Of a stretch of DNA of 64,000 bases, positions 28,591-39,038 are shown in pieces; the stretch's first letter is position 1, and each line of letters begins with the position of its first letter. Origin of the DNA: Pantoea alfalfae (lineage in GTDB: Bacteria > Pseudomonadota > Gammaproteobacteria > Enterobacterales > Enterobacteriaceae); the NCBI RefSeq assembly GCF_019880205.1, contig NZ_CP082292.1, positions 1,860,001 to 1,924,000 of the forward strand, in the 5' to 3' direction. A model generated the notes under the pieces. The model made no database searches, was not told the DNA's origin, and was given only the letters and a program-made list of their open reading frames with translations. Position numbers and translations under genes: made by a program.

Positions 28591-29238
28591 TCAGACACCG
28601 CGCGTCGGTGTCTGAGCCAGATTCGACTCTAACCAGTTCTTAAACTGACCGTAAGGAATATAAAGTGATACATCTTTGAGGATCACTTTGTTATTACGCC
28701 CATTCCTGATCGAGTCAGAATAGCCAACAATAACGCCGCCCAGCGTATCATCCCGGTTATACACGCCACCGCCAGACATTCCCTGAACGACGCCCGCATT
28801 CGAGGCCATCGCTAAGCAGGGACTTTTATTCCATTTATTCCGAATAGCCGTGCGGGCTAAATTAACCCCGGACGATTCAACCGGCATCGCTGAAATAAAG
28901 CTGTAGCCATACATTTTAACTGGATCACCGATGTCACTGCTGCGGAACTTAGTCAGCGTGCTGGCATCATTCTTGTGATAAATAATCGCAAGGTCGCAAT
29001 AAGGGTGATAAGACTTAACGCGCTGCACGGCGGTTTTAGCCACGTGCGCAGCCGTAAGGCTATATTCAGGCGTCAGAGGAATGCTGGTGCCCAGTGTGCC
29101 CAGACCGAGGATCGTCGGAATGCCTGTCACGCTCATATCTACGTGCTGCATCGCCGTACGACTGTACTCGGTGTGGCCCACGGAACACCCGCTCAGCACC
29201 AGTGCAGCAAGCACCGGGCTCAGAAACAGGTTTCTCAT
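28591..29238 (-). CDS. Trypsin-like serine protease-fold lipoprotein
   Basis: 215 residues. An N-terminal lipoprotein signal, lipobox LSGC, puts the lipidated Cys at 18. A complete chymotrypsin-type triad can be read: His65 in SLTAAHV, Asp82 in YCDLAII, Ser155 in QGMSGGGVYN. It is therefore probably an envelope-anchored serine protease, or a sensor using that fold. I do not recognise a named orthologue, and E. coli has none in this place between yciO and rluB. Convergent with yciO (12 bp). The long AT-rich flank upstream hints at later acquisition. Confidence 0.75.
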   Translation of the reverse strand: MRNLFLSPVLAALVLSGCSVGHTEYSRTAMQHVDMSVTGIPTILGLGTLGTSIPLTPEYSLTAAHVAKTAVQRVKSYHPYCDLAIIYHKNDASTLTKFRSSDIGDPVKMYGYSFISAMPVESSGVNLARTAIRNKWNKSPCLAMASNAGVVQGMSGGGVYNRDDTLGGVIVGYSDSIRNGRNNKVILKDVSLYIPYGQFKNWLESNLAQTPTRGV

Positions 29239-30019
29239 GATGTTTTTCTTTATTCAGGCATGTCGGGAAATCCCTGGTGAAGATTTTTGACATGCAAGCA
29301 AGGTTCATCACTGAACCGTATTAACGCAACAACTCCGGATGCGCCGGTTTATTGGATTAATGTAAAAACACTTTTTTTATTAACGAATCAATTAAGCAAG
29401 ACTCAAATGTCGCAAGAACGCTTTATCGCGTGCTTTGCTTTTTTATTATGCTGCCGTGATAAAGTGTATCAGCTTAATAATGTCGTACAATTTATTAAAG
29501 CTAATAACAATCAAATTGCATGAGAAATAAGGTTTTAAATCAATCTTCATTAGGAATAATCTGACTTTTTGATTTTGGCAGTGCATACGGAATGATTAAA
29601 TTCAATTAACCAGCATTTTATGCTGTCTTTGATATTTTTTTTAGATGTTATAAAGCCTGGTAAGAGTGATGGAAGTGTAAGATAGCGTTAAGGTTTTATT
29701 CTCAGAATATCGCGTTGATGAAAAACGGGTGGTTAGAAAATTTAATAGTGATCAGCTATAAAGTTTTTGATACACGCGTTTTATTAAACATATTCTCTTA
29801 CCATACGCCGCGTTTTTTATTAAATCAGCAGCAAGGATTATCAGAGCTCAAACTATGAGAGGTTAACCTTTCTTTATTTACGATGGCACTATCCATAAAG
29901 GGCGTTACTTCAGCGTTAAATGCCTGTATAATGGGGCAAACTTGCTAAGTTAACTTGTTGATTTAGAAAGGATTATCACCCAATCATGACGCCTGGGAAG
30001 GCGACAAAGAGGAAGCTCA
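29239..30019. other. AT-rich intergenic region with a probable rluB promoter
   Basis: About 780 bp without a credible gene, noticeably richer in A+T than its neighbours. A frame at 29287-29523 lacks a ribosome site and resembles nothing I know. Near the right end, TATAAT at 29927-29932 with a weak GTTACT at 29904-29909 (17-bp spacer) is a fair promoter for rluB, giving a leader of about 80 nt. Confidence 0.55.
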
Positions 30020-30910
30020 ATGAGCGAAAAGTTACAGAAAGTCTTAGCGCGTGCCGGACATGGCTCGCGTCGTGAAATCGAATCAATGATTGCTGCCGGC
30101 CGTGTCAGCGTTGACGGCAAAATCGCCACCCTGGGCGACCGCGTCGAAAGCAGCAAATCTCTGAAAATCCGTATTGATGGCCATCTGGTATCGATTGCTG
30201 AATCAGCAACCGAAGTTTGCCGCGTGCTGGCTTACTACAAACCGGAAGGTGAACTCTGTACCCGCAGCGATCCTGAAGGCCGCCCGACGGTGTTTGACCG
30301 TCTGCCTCGTCTGCGCGGTTCACGCTGGATTGCCGTTGGCCGTCTGGATGTGAACACCTGTGGTCTGATGCTCTTCACTACCGACGGTGAACTGGCGAAC
30401 CGCCTGATGCATCCGAGCCGTGAAGTGGAACGTGAGTATGCGGTGCGCGTGTTTGGTCAGGTAGACGACGATAAAATTCGTCAGCTGAGCAAGGGCGTTC
30501 AGCTGGAAGATGGCCCGGCTGCGTTTAAAACCCTGAAGTTTGGCGGCGGAGAAGGCATTAACCAGTGGTACAACGTCACTCTGACGGAAGGACGTAACCG
30601 TGAGGTGCGTCGTTTATGGGAGGCGGTCGGCGTACAGGTCAGTCGTCTGATGCGCGTTCGCTATGGCGATATCACCTTACCAAAAGGCCTGCCGCGCGGC
30701 GGCTGGACCGAACTGGATCTGCCTGCGGTGAACTACCTGCGTAACCTGGTGGAGCTGGATGATGAAACGGTCACCAAGCTGGTGGTCGAAAAAGATCGTC
30801 GTCGCACCAAGGCGAACCAGATTCGTCGTGCAGTAAAACGTCACAGTAAAGTGAGCAGCACGCCACGTGCGCCACGCCGCAATCCGGGCAGCAAACGTAA
30901 CGCCGGTTAA
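30020..30910 (+). CDS. rluB: 23S rRNA pseudouridine(2605) synthase
   Basis: Modifies U2605 of 23S rRNA. It is 296 residues. An N-terminal S4 RNA-binding domain (about 3-50) is followed by the RsuA-type catalytic domain with the nucleophile Asp110 in [20 protein letters not shown]. The C-terminus is a basic tail rich in Arg and Lys, as in E. coli RluB. GAGGAAGCTC precedes the ATG. Confidence 0.96.
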   Translation: MSEKLQKVLARAGHGSRREIESMIAAGRVSVDGKIATLGDRVESSKSLKIRIDGHLVSIAESATEVCRVLAYYKPEGELCTRSDPEGRPTVFDRLPRLRGSRWIAVGRLDVNTCGLMLFTTDGELANRLMHPSREVEREYAVRVFGQVDDDKIRQLSKGVQLEDGPAAFKTLKFGGGEGINQWYNVTLTEGRNREVRRLWEAVGVQVSRLMRVRYGDITLPKGLPRGGWTELDLPAVNYLRNLVELDDETVTKLVVEKDRRRTKANQIRRAVKRHSKVSSTPRAPRRNPGSKRNAG

Positions 30911-30929
30911 TATCGTTGCTCGATCGCTA

Positions 30930-30960
30930 AAAACGCAGCCCCAGGGCTGCGTTTTCTTTT
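30930..30960. terminator. Terminator between rluB and btuR
   Basis: AAAACGCAGCC (30930-30940) pairs with GGCTGCGTTTT (30945-30955), followed by CTTTTT. The A-tract on the left also allows use from the btuR side. Confidence 0.9.
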
Positions 30961-30964
30961 TATG

Positions 30965-31555
30965 TTACCAGTCAATTCCCTGCTGAGCCTGTATACCGGC
31001 ATCAAAGGCGTGCTTCACCGGCCGCATTTCCGTCACCGTATCCGCCATTTTAGTCAGGCGACGATGACAGCCACGTCCGGTAATGATGACGCTCTGATGC
31101 GCCGGGCGCTGTTGCAGGGCAGTGATCAGATCGTCCAGCGGCAGATAATCCATGCTGACCATATAGGTTATTTCGTCGAGCACGACCAAATCGAGCTGCG
31201 TATCGGCCAGCATCCGTTTTGCATGCTGCCACACGGCCAGACAGGCGGCAGTATCCGTTTCGCGGTTCTGTGTGTCCCATGTGAAACCGGTTGCCATCAC
31301 CTGAAACTCAACACCATGCTGTTCCAGCAGGTTACGCTCACCATTCGGCCAGTCCCCTTTAATGAACTGAACAGCCGCTGCGCGTTTACCGTGTCCGGTG
31401 GCGCGCAGGGCGGTACCAAAAGCCGCAGTGGTTTTGCCTTTGCCATTGCCGGTAAACACCATCAGGATGCCACGCACCTCGGTGGCTGCTGCAATCCGCG
31501 CATCGACCTGCTCCTTCAGGCGCTGCTGACGCTGCTGATGACGATCGTCAGCCAT
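30965..31555 (-). CDS. btuR: Cob(I)yrinic acid a,c-diamide adenosyltransferase
   Basis: CobA/BtuR type ATP:corrinoid adenosyltransferase, 196 residues as in E. coli and Salmonella. It makes adenosylcobalamin during uptake and salvage. The P-loop TGNGKGKT is at 35-42; the signature VLDEITYMV and the C-terminal GRGCHRRL are present. Its start shares one base with the yciK stop, so the pair is translationally coupled. Confidence 0.96.
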   Translation of the reverse strand: MADDRHQQRQQRLKEQVDARIAAATEVRGILMVFTGNGKGKTTAAFGTALRATGHGKRAAAVQFIKGDWPNGERNLLEQHGVEFQVMATGFTWDTQNRETDTAACLAVWQHAKRMLADTQLDLVVLDEITYMVSMDYLPLDDLITALQQRPAHQSVIITGRGCHRRLTKMADTVTEMRPVKHAFDAGIQAQQGIDW

Positions 31556-32316
31556 TACTCTGCGGCTCCGGGTTTTCTGCCCGGCTGCGCATCAAAGCTG
31601 ATACCGGTTTTGCGCCGGCTGTCATCACCCATCAGATAAAGATAGAGCGGCATCAGATCGGCAGGCGTTTTCAGCTTGTTAGCATCTTCCTGTGGGAAGG
31701 CGCTGGCGCGCATTTTGGTCCGCGTTCCACCCGGATTAATGCAGTTCACCCGCAATGCCTGCGTTTTATACTCATCGGCCAGTACCTGCATCATCCCTTC
31801 GGTGGCAAATTTAGAGACGGCGTAAGCGCCCCAGCCCGCGCGACCGGTACGGCCAACGCTTGAGGTGGTAAAGACCAGTGAACCGGCATCTGACTTTAAC
31901 AGCAACGGCAACAGCGCCTGGGTCAGGAAGAAGGTGGCGTCCAGGTTGATGTTCATCACCTGCTGCCAGATCTGAGGGTCGAGTTCCGCCAGCGGAACGA
32001 TTTCACCAAGGATACCGGCATTGTGCAGCACGCCATCAAGGCGAGAAAACTGCTGTGACAGCTGTTCGGCTACCTGATGGCAACGTTCCGGCGTCGCTTC
32101 AGCCAGGTCGAACACGACGGTATGAGCAGCACATTTATTAAGTTGATCGATTGCCTCTTTAACCCGCTGAAGTTTCTCAGGGCTACGGCCCATCAGGATC
32201 ACTTCAGCACCATAACGGGCATACGTCAGCGCCGCTTCCCGACCAATGCCATCTGAAGCACCCGTGACCAGGATAATACGGTGATTGAGCAGGTCGCTTT
32301 TCGGTTGATAATGCAC
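31555..32316 (-). CDS. yciK: YciK, short-chain dehydrogenase/reductase
   Basis: 253 residues, close to E. coli YciK (252). The Rossmann motif TGASDGIG is at 18-25, with NAG in VLHNAGILG and the catalytic Ser and YxxxK (YAVSK). The substrate is unknown. I chose the GTG at 32316 because GGAGG lies 8 bases upstream and the product starts MHYQPKSDLL like E. coli; the upstream ATG at 32343 has no such support. Transcribed ahead of btuR and divergent from sohB. Confidence 0.94.
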   Translation of the reverse strand: MHYQPKSDLLNHRIILVTGASDGIGREAALTYARYGAEVILMGRSPEKLQRVKEAIDQLNKCAAHTVVFDLAEATPERCHQVAEQLSQQFSRLDGVLHNAGILGEIVPLAELDPQIWQQVMNINLDATFFLTQALLPLLLKSDAGSLVFTTSSVGRTGRAGWGAYAVSKFATEGMMQVLADEYKTQALRVNCINPGGTRTKMRASAFPQEDANKLKTPADLMPLYLYLMGDDSRRKTGISFDAQPGRKPGAAE

Positions 32317-32487
32317 AGCGGGGTCCTCCGGCGAAAACAACATGATTCCGCTTTATGCCCGAATTTACGAATGGGCGCAATCGCCAGACTACCCATTCTG
32401 TGCCGGCTGCTGGCATTTCAGGCGACGGAGTAGGGTAAAACGGCTAAACTGGCGAATTGTTTTTTTATTCTTTGTGAAGGCGACCTG

Positions 32488-33534
32488 ATGGATTTTATTT
32501 CAACGTATGGACTGTTTTTAGCGAAAGCGGTGACACTGGTGGTTGCCGTCGCTGCGATTGTCATGATTATCATGAATGCCGCGTTACGCAAACGGGCACA
32601 AAATGGTCAGCTTCGTCTGACCCATCTGGGTGATGACTATCAGCAGATGAAAGAGGATTTGCAGCTGGCAAAAATGAAGCCGCAGGCGCAGAAGGTCTGG
32701 CTGAAAAATCATAAAAAAAGTGAAAAGCTGAAAGCCAAAGCGGAAAAACAGGCGGCAAAGCAGGGACAGACAGACAGCGTTAAGCCCACGCTCTACGTTC
32801 TTGATTTTAAAGGCAGCATGGACGCCGGTGAGGTGAGCTCACTGCGTGAAGAAATTTCAGCTGTGTTGGCGGTGAAGCAGCCTGGCGACGAAGTGCTGCT
32901 GCGCCTGGAAAGCCCAGGCGGCGTGGTGCATGGCTATGGCCTGGCAGCATCGCAGCTGCAGCGTCTGCGCGATGCGGGTCTGCACATCACGGCAGCCGTA
33001 GATAAAGTGGCAGCCAGCGGGGGCTACATGATGGCCTGCGTGGCCGATCGCATTGTGGCGGCACCGTTCTCGATCATTGGCTCCATCGGCGTGGTTGCGC
33101 AAATCCCTAACTTCAACCGCCTGCTGAAGCGTAACGATATTGATGTTGAGCTGCATACTGCCGGACAGTACAAGCGCACGCTGACGCTGTTCGGTGAGAA
33201 TACCGAAGAAGGGCGCGAGAAATTTCAGGAAGATCTTGATGAAACGCACCTGCTGTTCAAGCAGTTTGTTCACCAGATGCGCCCGTCACTCGATATTGAC
33301 CGGGTGGCAACCGGAGAGCACTGGTATGGTCGTCAGGCGCTGGATCTCGGCCTGATTGACGAAATCGGCACCAGCGATGACCTGATCATCCGTCAGATGG
33401 ATCAATTCAGCGTACTTGGCGTGCATTATGTACGCCGGCGTAAAATGATGGACCGTTTTACCCAGAGCGCCGGCTCGGTGGCGGAACGGTTGCTGCTGAA
33501 ACTCTGGCAGCGCGGCGAAAAGCCACTGCTTTGA
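32488..33534 (+). CDS. sohB: Inner-membrane peptidase SohB (S49 family)
   Basis: 348 residues. A single N-terminal membrane span (about 8-30) and a Lys/Gln-rich linker lead into the S49 protease domain. The Ser-Lys dyad is visible: Ser178 in KVAASGGYMMAC and Lys229 in GQYKRTLTL. The E. coli homologue suppresses htrA defects at high dosage. ATG 32488 follows GAAGGCGACCTG. Confidence 0.95.
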   Translation: MDFISTYGLFLAKAVTLVVAVAAIVMIIMNAALRKRAQNGQLRLTHLGDDYQQMKEDLQLAKMKPQAQKVWLKNHKKSEKLKAKAEKQAAKQGQTDSVKPTLYVLDFKGSMDAGEVSSLREEISAVLAVKQPGDEVLLRLESPGGVVHGYGLAASQLQRLRDAGLHITAAVDKVAASGGYMMACVADRIVAAPFSIIGSIGVVAQIPNFNRLLKRNDIDVELHTAGQYKRTLTLFGENTEEGREKFQEDLDETHLLFKQFVHQMRPSLDIDRVATGEHWYGRQALDLGLIDEIGTSDDLIIRQMDQFSVLGVHYVRRRKMMDRFTQSAGSVAERLLLKLWQRGEKPLL

Positions 33535-33538
33535 TGCG

Positions 33539-33563
33539 AAACCCGGCCTGTGCCGGGTTTTTT
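33539..33563. terminator. Terminator between sohB and yciN
   Basis: AAACCCGGC (33539-33547) with GCCGGGTTT (33552-33560) and T6. It ends at the stop codon of the convergent yciN, so the two genes share it. Confidence 0.9.
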
Positions 33564-33810
33564 ATTCCAGGTGATAGCGCGGCGACAGCTCCACAGCAAG
33601 GTATTTGAAGACGTTAAACACCGCTGTGGTTTTCGTGGTCGGCAGTCCATCCGCATCAAGAAAGAACGGTCCGCGAAAGACCAGCACATCCGCCTGCTGA
33701 ATCACCTCATCCGCCTGCATGCCTGCTAAATAATCATCATGTTCTTTAATCAACGCATTGGCCTTTTCCAGCAACGCCTGACGGGAAATAGCCTGAGTCG
33801 ATCTCTGCAT
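33562..33810 (-). CDS. yciN: YciN family protein
   Basis: 82 residues (E. coli YciN 83): MQRSTQAISRQALLEKANAL, then DDYLAGMQADEVIQQADVL. Small, mainly alpha/beta, cytoplasmic, function unknown. GGAGCGAATAA precedes the ATG. It has the same position relative to sohB and topA as in E. coli. Confidence 0.93.
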   Translation of the reverse strand: MQRSTQAISRQALLEKANALIKEHDDYLAGMQADEVIQQADVLVFRGPFFLDADGLPTTKTTAVFNVFKYLAVELSPRYHLE

Positions 33811-34181
33811 TTATTCGCTCCTTTTTGACAGCATCCAAATTCTTTCTATATTACTGGCCTGTCTCGCACTGTGACAAATCGGTCTGAACGATGAAAACCT
33901 GGCGTAAGTTCGGGCTGAGTGCTAATTAAGTTGCGTAACAGATTTTATCAGGTAGAGTGTGGGCGATTCCGATTTCAGGGATTTTGCACCGGGATGTGCG
34001 AAGAGTTCAGATGGAAAAAGCACGCTTTATCATGCAGTTGCAGCAGGCCGCATCATCTGATCTGAGATTGACCCCTCCGCCTTGAAATGTTAAACAGGCG
34101 CAGCAATATTGAACCCACTGGGTTTTTGGGCATCCAATCCTCTCCCGTTAAGCAGGATGTTTTCATTAGGTAAAGGTAAAT
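33811..34181. other. yciN-topA divergent intergenic region
   Basis: 371 bp expected to hold the topA promoters (several, supercoiling-sensitive, in E. coli). I cannot assign individual -10/-35 pairs. A 24-codon frame at 34011-34085 (starts MEKARFIMQLQQ) follows GAAGAG, but there is no further support for translation. Confidence 0.5.
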
Positions 34182-36806
34182 ATGGGTAAAGCACTCGTTA
34201 TTGTTGAGTCCCCGGCAAAGGCTAAAACAATCAATAAATACCTGGGTAGTGACTACGTGGTTAAATCCAGCGTAGGTCATATCCGGGATCTGCCGACCAG
34301 TGGTTCAACCGCGAAGAAGAGTGCTGACGCCTCGACAGATAAGAAAGTCAAAGACGCTTCAACTGACAAGAAAGTCAAAAAAGTTAAAAAAGATGAGAAA
34401 GCCGCACTCGTCAGCCGCATGGGTGTAGACCCCTATCACGGCTGGGAAGCGGATTATCAGATTCTGCCCGGCAAAGAGAAAGTGGTTGCTGAACTGAAGG
34501 CGTTAGCCGCTAATGCTGACCACATCTATCTCGCAACCGACCTTGACCGTGAAGGGGAAGCCATCGCCTGGCACCTGCGGGAAGTCATCGGTGGCGATGA
34601 CTCGCGCTTCAGTCGTGTGGTCTTCAACGAAATCACCAAAAATGCGATTCGTCAGGCATTTGAAAAGCCGGGCGAACTGAATATTGACCGGGTAAATGCG
34701 CAGCAGGCGCGCCGTTTCATGGATCGCGTGGTGGGCTATATGGTCTCACCGCTGCTGTGGAAAAAAATCGCCCGTGGCCTCTCTGCCGGCCGTGTGCAAT
34801 CTGTTGCGGTTCGCCTGGTGGTGGAACGTGAACGTGAAATCAAAGCCTTTGTTCCCGAAGAGTACTGGGAAGTTAATGCCGCATTGACCACGCCAAAAGG
34901 CGATGAACTGTCGATGGACGTGACGCACAAAGGTGACAAAGCCTTCCGTCCGGTCAATCGCGACGAGACCTATGCCGCGGTAGCGCTGCTGGAAAAAGCG
35001 CGTTATGAGATCGTCGACCGTGAAGATAAGCCGACCAGCAGCAAGCCGGGCGCACCTTACATCACCTCGACGCTGCAGCAAGCTGCCAGTACCCGTCTCG
35101 GCTTTGGCGTGAAGAAAACGATGATGATGGCTCAGCGCCTGTACGAAGCCGGTCACATCACTTATATGCGTACCGACTCAACCAACCTGAGTCAGGATGC
35201 GGTCGCCATGGCGCGTGGCTATATCGAAAGTCATTTCGGTAAAAAGTATCTGCCTGAAACCGCCATTACTTACGCCAGCAAAGAGAACTCCCAGGAAGCG
35301 CACGAAGCGATACGTCCTTCTGATGTGGAAGTGGTGGCGGAAAAGCTGAAGGATATGGAAGCGGATGCGCAGAAACTTTATCAGCTGATCTGGCGTCAGT
35401 TTGTTGCCTGTCAGATGACACCAGCAAAATATGATTCCAGCACCATTACAGCGGCGGCGGGTGAATTTAAACTCAAAGCGAAAGGCCGTATTCTGCGTTT
35501 CGATGGCTGGACCAAAGTCATGCCTGCGCTGCGTAAGAATGATGAAGATCGTACATTGCCAGCCGTCAGCGTGGGTGATGTTCTGGATCTGCAACAGCTT
35601 CTTCCGGGTCAGCACTTCACCAAGCCACCGGCGCGCTTCAGCGAAGCGTCACTGGTGCGTGAACTTGAGAAACGCGGCATCGGTCGTCCATCCACTTATG
35701 CGGCTATTACCTCGACCATTCAGGATCGTGGCTACGTGCGGGTAGAGAACCGTCGCTTCTATGCGGAAAAAATGGGTGAAATCGTTACCGATCGTCTGGA
35801 AGAGAACTTCCGCGAACTGATGAATTATGATTTCACCGCCCGCATGGAGAGCAGCCTCGATCAGGTAGCCAATAACGAGGCGCAATGGAAAGCGGTTCTC
35901 GATCACTTCTTCGCCGACTTTACTCAGCAGCTTGAACTGGCAGAGAAAGATCCTGAAGAAGGTGGCATGCAACCGAACCAGATGGTGCTGACCTCGATTG
36001 CGTGTCCGACCTGTAGTCGTCAGATGGGAATCCGTACCGCCAGCACCGGCGTTTTTCTGGGCTGCTCCGGCTATGCGCTGCCGCCTAAAGAGCGCTGCAA
36101 ACAGACCATCAACCTGATTCCGGAAAATGAAGTCCTCAATATTCTGGAAGGCGATGATGCTGAAACTAACGCCCTGCGTGCCCGTCGACGCTGCCATAAG
36201 TGTGGCACCGCGATGGACAGCTACCTGATCGACAATGAGCGTAAACTACACGTCTGTGGTAATAACCCGGAATGTGACGGTTACGAAATCGAGAAGGGCG
36301 AATTCCGCATCAAAGGCTATGACGGCCCGATAGTGGAGTGCGAGAAGTGTGGTTCGGAGATGCACCTGAAGATGGGACGCTTTGGTAAGTACATGGCGTG
36401 TACCAACGAAGAGTGCAAAAACACCCGCAAGATTCTGCGCAGTGGTGAAGTCGCACCGCCAAAAGAAGATCCGGTTCCACTGCCAGAACTGGCGTGTGAG
36501 AAGTCCGATGCTTACTTCGTGTTGCGTGACGGCGCAGCGGGTGTTTTCCTTGCGGCTAACACCTTCCCGAAATCACGCGAAACGCGTGCACCGCTGGTGG
36601 AGGAGCTTCAGCGCTTCAAAGATCGTCTGCCTGAGAAGTTGAAATATCTGGCCGACGCGCCAGCCGCCGATCCGGAAGGCAATAAAACGCTGGTGCGCTT
36701 CAGCCGCAAAACCAAACAGCAGTATGTTTCCTCTGAAAAAGAGGGTAAGGCAACCGGCTGGTCCGCCTTCTATATAGACGGAAAGTGGCAGGAAGCGAAA
36801 AAGTAA
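34182..36806 (+). CDS. topA: DNA topoisomerase I
   Basis: Relaxes negative supercoils through a tyrosine intermediate. It is 874 residues against 865 in E. coli. The TOPRIM DLDRE is at 121-124 (Asp120, Asp122, Glu124 numbering shifted +9), and the active tyrosine is Tyr328 in [10 protein letters not shown] (E. coli Tyr319). Cys4 zinc ribbons follow ([24 protein letters not shown]). The +9 offset is explained by an exact nine-residue tandem duplication at 49-66 in the Lys-rich loop of the TOPRIM domain. AAAGGTAAAT precedes the ATG. Confidence 0.97.
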   Translation: MGKALVIVESPAKAKTINKYLGSDYVVKSSVGHIRDLPTSGSTAKKSADASTDKKVKDASTDKKVKKVKKDEKAALVSRMGVDPYHGWEADYQILPGKEKVVAELKALAANADHIYLATDLDREGEAIAWHLREVIGGDDSRFSRVVFNEITKNAIRQAFEKPGELNIDRVNAQQARRFMDRVVGYMVSPLLWKKIARGLSAGRVQSVAVRLVVEREREIKAFVPEEYWEVNAALTTPKGDELSMDVTHKGDKAFRPVNRDETYAAVALLEKARYEIVDREDKPTSSKPGAPYITSTLQQAASTRLGFGVKKTMMMAQRLYEAGHITYMRTDSTNLSQDAVAMARGYIESHFGKKYLPETAITYASKENSQEAHEAIRPSDVEVVAEKLKDMEADAQKLYQLIWRQFVACQMTPAKYDSSTITAAAGEFKLKAKGRILRFDGWTKVMPALRKNDEDRTLPAVSVGDVLDLQQLLPGQHFTKPPARFSEASLVRELEKRGIGRPSTYAAITSTIQDRGYVRVENRRFYAEKMGEIVTDRLEENFRELMNYDFTARMESSLDQVANNEAQWKAVLDHFFADFTQQLELAEKDPEEGGMQPNQMVLTSIACPTCSRQMGIRTASTGVFLGCSGYALPPKERCKQTINLIPENEVLNILEGDDAETNALRARRRCHKCGTAMDSYLIDNERKLHVCGNNPECDGYEIEKGEFRIKGYDGPIVECEKCGSEMHLKMGRFGKYMACTNEECKNTRKILRSGEVAPPKEDPVPLPELACEKSDAYFVLRDGAAGVFLAANTFPKSRETRAPLVEELQRFKDRLPEKLKYLADAPAADPEGNKTLVRFSRKTKQQYVSSEKEGKATGWSAFYIDGKWQEAKK
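34326..34379 (+). repeat. 27-bp in-frame tandem duplication inside topA
   Basis: Codons 49-57 and 58-66 both encode DASTDKKVK. The DNA copies differ at four third positions (GCC/GCT, TCG/TCA, ACA/ACT, GAT/GAC), so the duplication is not recent, yet the protein sequence has stayed identical. Confidence 0.95.
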
Positions 36807-36813
36807 TCCACAC

Positions 36814-36840
36814 AGGCCAGCGTTTGCTGGCCTTCTTCTT
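36814..36840 (+). terminator. First of two near-identical terminators after topA
   Basis: AGGCCAGC (36814-36821), loop GTTT, GCTGGCCT (36826-36833), then TCTTCTT. It begins 7 bp after the topA stop. Confidence 0.85.
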
Positions 36841-36888
36841 ACTGTTTTTACCCGATTTGACCACTGACACTGACAACGCACCACATTC

Positions 36889-36913
36889 AGGCCAGCGCTC
36901 GCTGGCCTTTTTC
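36889..36913 (+). terminator. Second terminator after topA
   Basis: The same stem as the hairpin 75 bp upstream: AGGCCAGC (36889-36896), loop GCTC, GCTGGCCT (36901-36908), with T5 at once after it. Two matching stems in series suggest a duplication and a strong stop. Confidence 0.85.
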
Positions 36914-37005
36914 TAAGCCTTATATCAATCCGTTCTACTCTGTCACTTAAAATGATATAGTTGTTATAGCATTTCCGACCTTTCCTGATGCATAGCATTT
37001 CTTGA

Positions 37006-38040
<1,035 letters not shown>

Positions 38041-38064
38041 CGTTGATGCTCTCCGCGACAACAT

Positions 38065-38089
38065 AAGGCTGCCTGGTGCAGCCTTTTTT
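38065..38089 (+). terminator. Terminator of cysB
   Basis: AAGGCTGC (38065-38072) pairs with GCAGCCTT (38078-38085), with six T residues, 24 bp after the cysB stop. Confidence 0.92.
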
Positions 38090-38536
38090 GTTGTCAGGCT
38101 TTAGCGCCAAATGAGAATCAAAAGTTTTTATGATTTTTTTGTAAATGAAACATTGATCACATGTTTTCCGGTTGGGCTTTCTTAAATGCGAAATACAACA
38201 CACTTTTAACTATGTCACTTTGCGACTCGCCAGGATTATTCCCATACTCCAGTTAAGAGCTGATGTGTGGAGCCAGTAAACATAAGGTTCTTTAGATGTA
38301 TCTTTAGTTTTAAATGGATCTGTTTTTAATTTAACTCAAATTTTTTAGCTGACTGTTTAATTAAATATTCGTTCGGGAGTTAATGATTTCTTACGTTATC
38401 GAAGCCTATTGATTAATACCGTTAATCGTTTTACTCAATAAAAATAACTGGATTTTTGGCCTTAACGCGTTTAGGATTCCTCCTAAATCTTAATCGATGT
38501 TATCAATCATTTTGTTGAGAGTGATTATCAAAAACT
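38090..38536 (+). other. AT-rich region upstream of ymiA
   Basis: About 450 bp, AT-rich, no credible gene. It should contain the ymiA promoter. Short TTAAT/ATTAA repeats are common, but I could not define a specific operator. Confidence 0.5.
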
Positions 38537-38695
38537 ATGAATACACGACTGACTGTACAACCGGGTTTCCCGGCAAAAAGCACCAAGGTTGAGCGTACTG
38601 GCAATACCCGTCGCAATGCCTGGTTAACCGTATTCGCTGCCTCTGCGCTGTTCTGGGTAGTTGTAGCGTTAATGATTTGGCGTATCTGGGGCTAA
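38537..38695 (+). CDS. ymiA: Small membrane protein YmiA
   Basis: 52 residues with one C-terminal membrane span. The end NAWLTVFAASALFWVVVALM followed by IWRIWG is nearly the same as E. coli YmiA (RKAWLAVFLGSALFWVVVAL then IWKVWG), which lies in the same position upstream of acnA. The N-terminal 27 residues are basic and unconserved. The initiator ATG at 38537 has only a weak ribosome site (GAGAGTG further upstream). Function is unknown. Confidence 0.88.
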   Translation: MNTRLTVQPGFPAKSTKVERTGNTRRNAWLTVFAASALFWVVVALMIWRIWG

Positions 38696-38699
38696 AGCC

Positions 38700-38879
38700 A
38701 TGTGGGCACATACACTCAGTCATAAACGTTCTTTGACCACGGGTCAGCACAAGCCAGTATCCTGTAAAGGAAAAGAAGCCCTTGCAAAGGACGAAAAAGT
38801 GTCTATCCCCGAGTCATGGGATTTGAGTGATAACCAGCGACTGTTTATAGAGTCGTTTCTGGATCCTGAAAACAAATAA
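38700..38879 (+). CDS. Small soluble protein downstream of ymiA (YciX position)
   Basis: 59 codons from ATG 38700, four bases after the ymiA stop, so probably coupled to it. The N-terminal half is basic (MWAHTLSHKRSLTTGQH); the C-terminal half is acidic (PESWDLSDNQRLFIESFLD). E. coli has yciX in this place in a ymiA-yciX message, so this may be its counterpart, but I cannot confirm similarity. No membrane span. Confidence 0.65.
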   Translation: MWAHTLSHKRSLTTGQHKPVSCKGKEALAKDEKVSIPESWDLSDNQRLFIESFLDPENK

Positions 38880-39038
38880 CGTTGTAAGACCATCTCTTCG
38901 TCATTGCTCTTTTATAACCGGAGTTTCCGGTGGGCTTTAAAATGCCCCTATCCACATCCAGCAAGACCAAAGGGTGTCGCCGATTGACAGGCGACCGCAA
39001 AAACTTTTACGCCCGATTCCGGCGAAGGAGTGAACCAA

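Noticed and set aside
29287..29523. 78-codon plus-strand frame in the AT-rich gap
   Set aside because: No ribosome site, no recognisable sequence, and composition like the non-coding surroundings.
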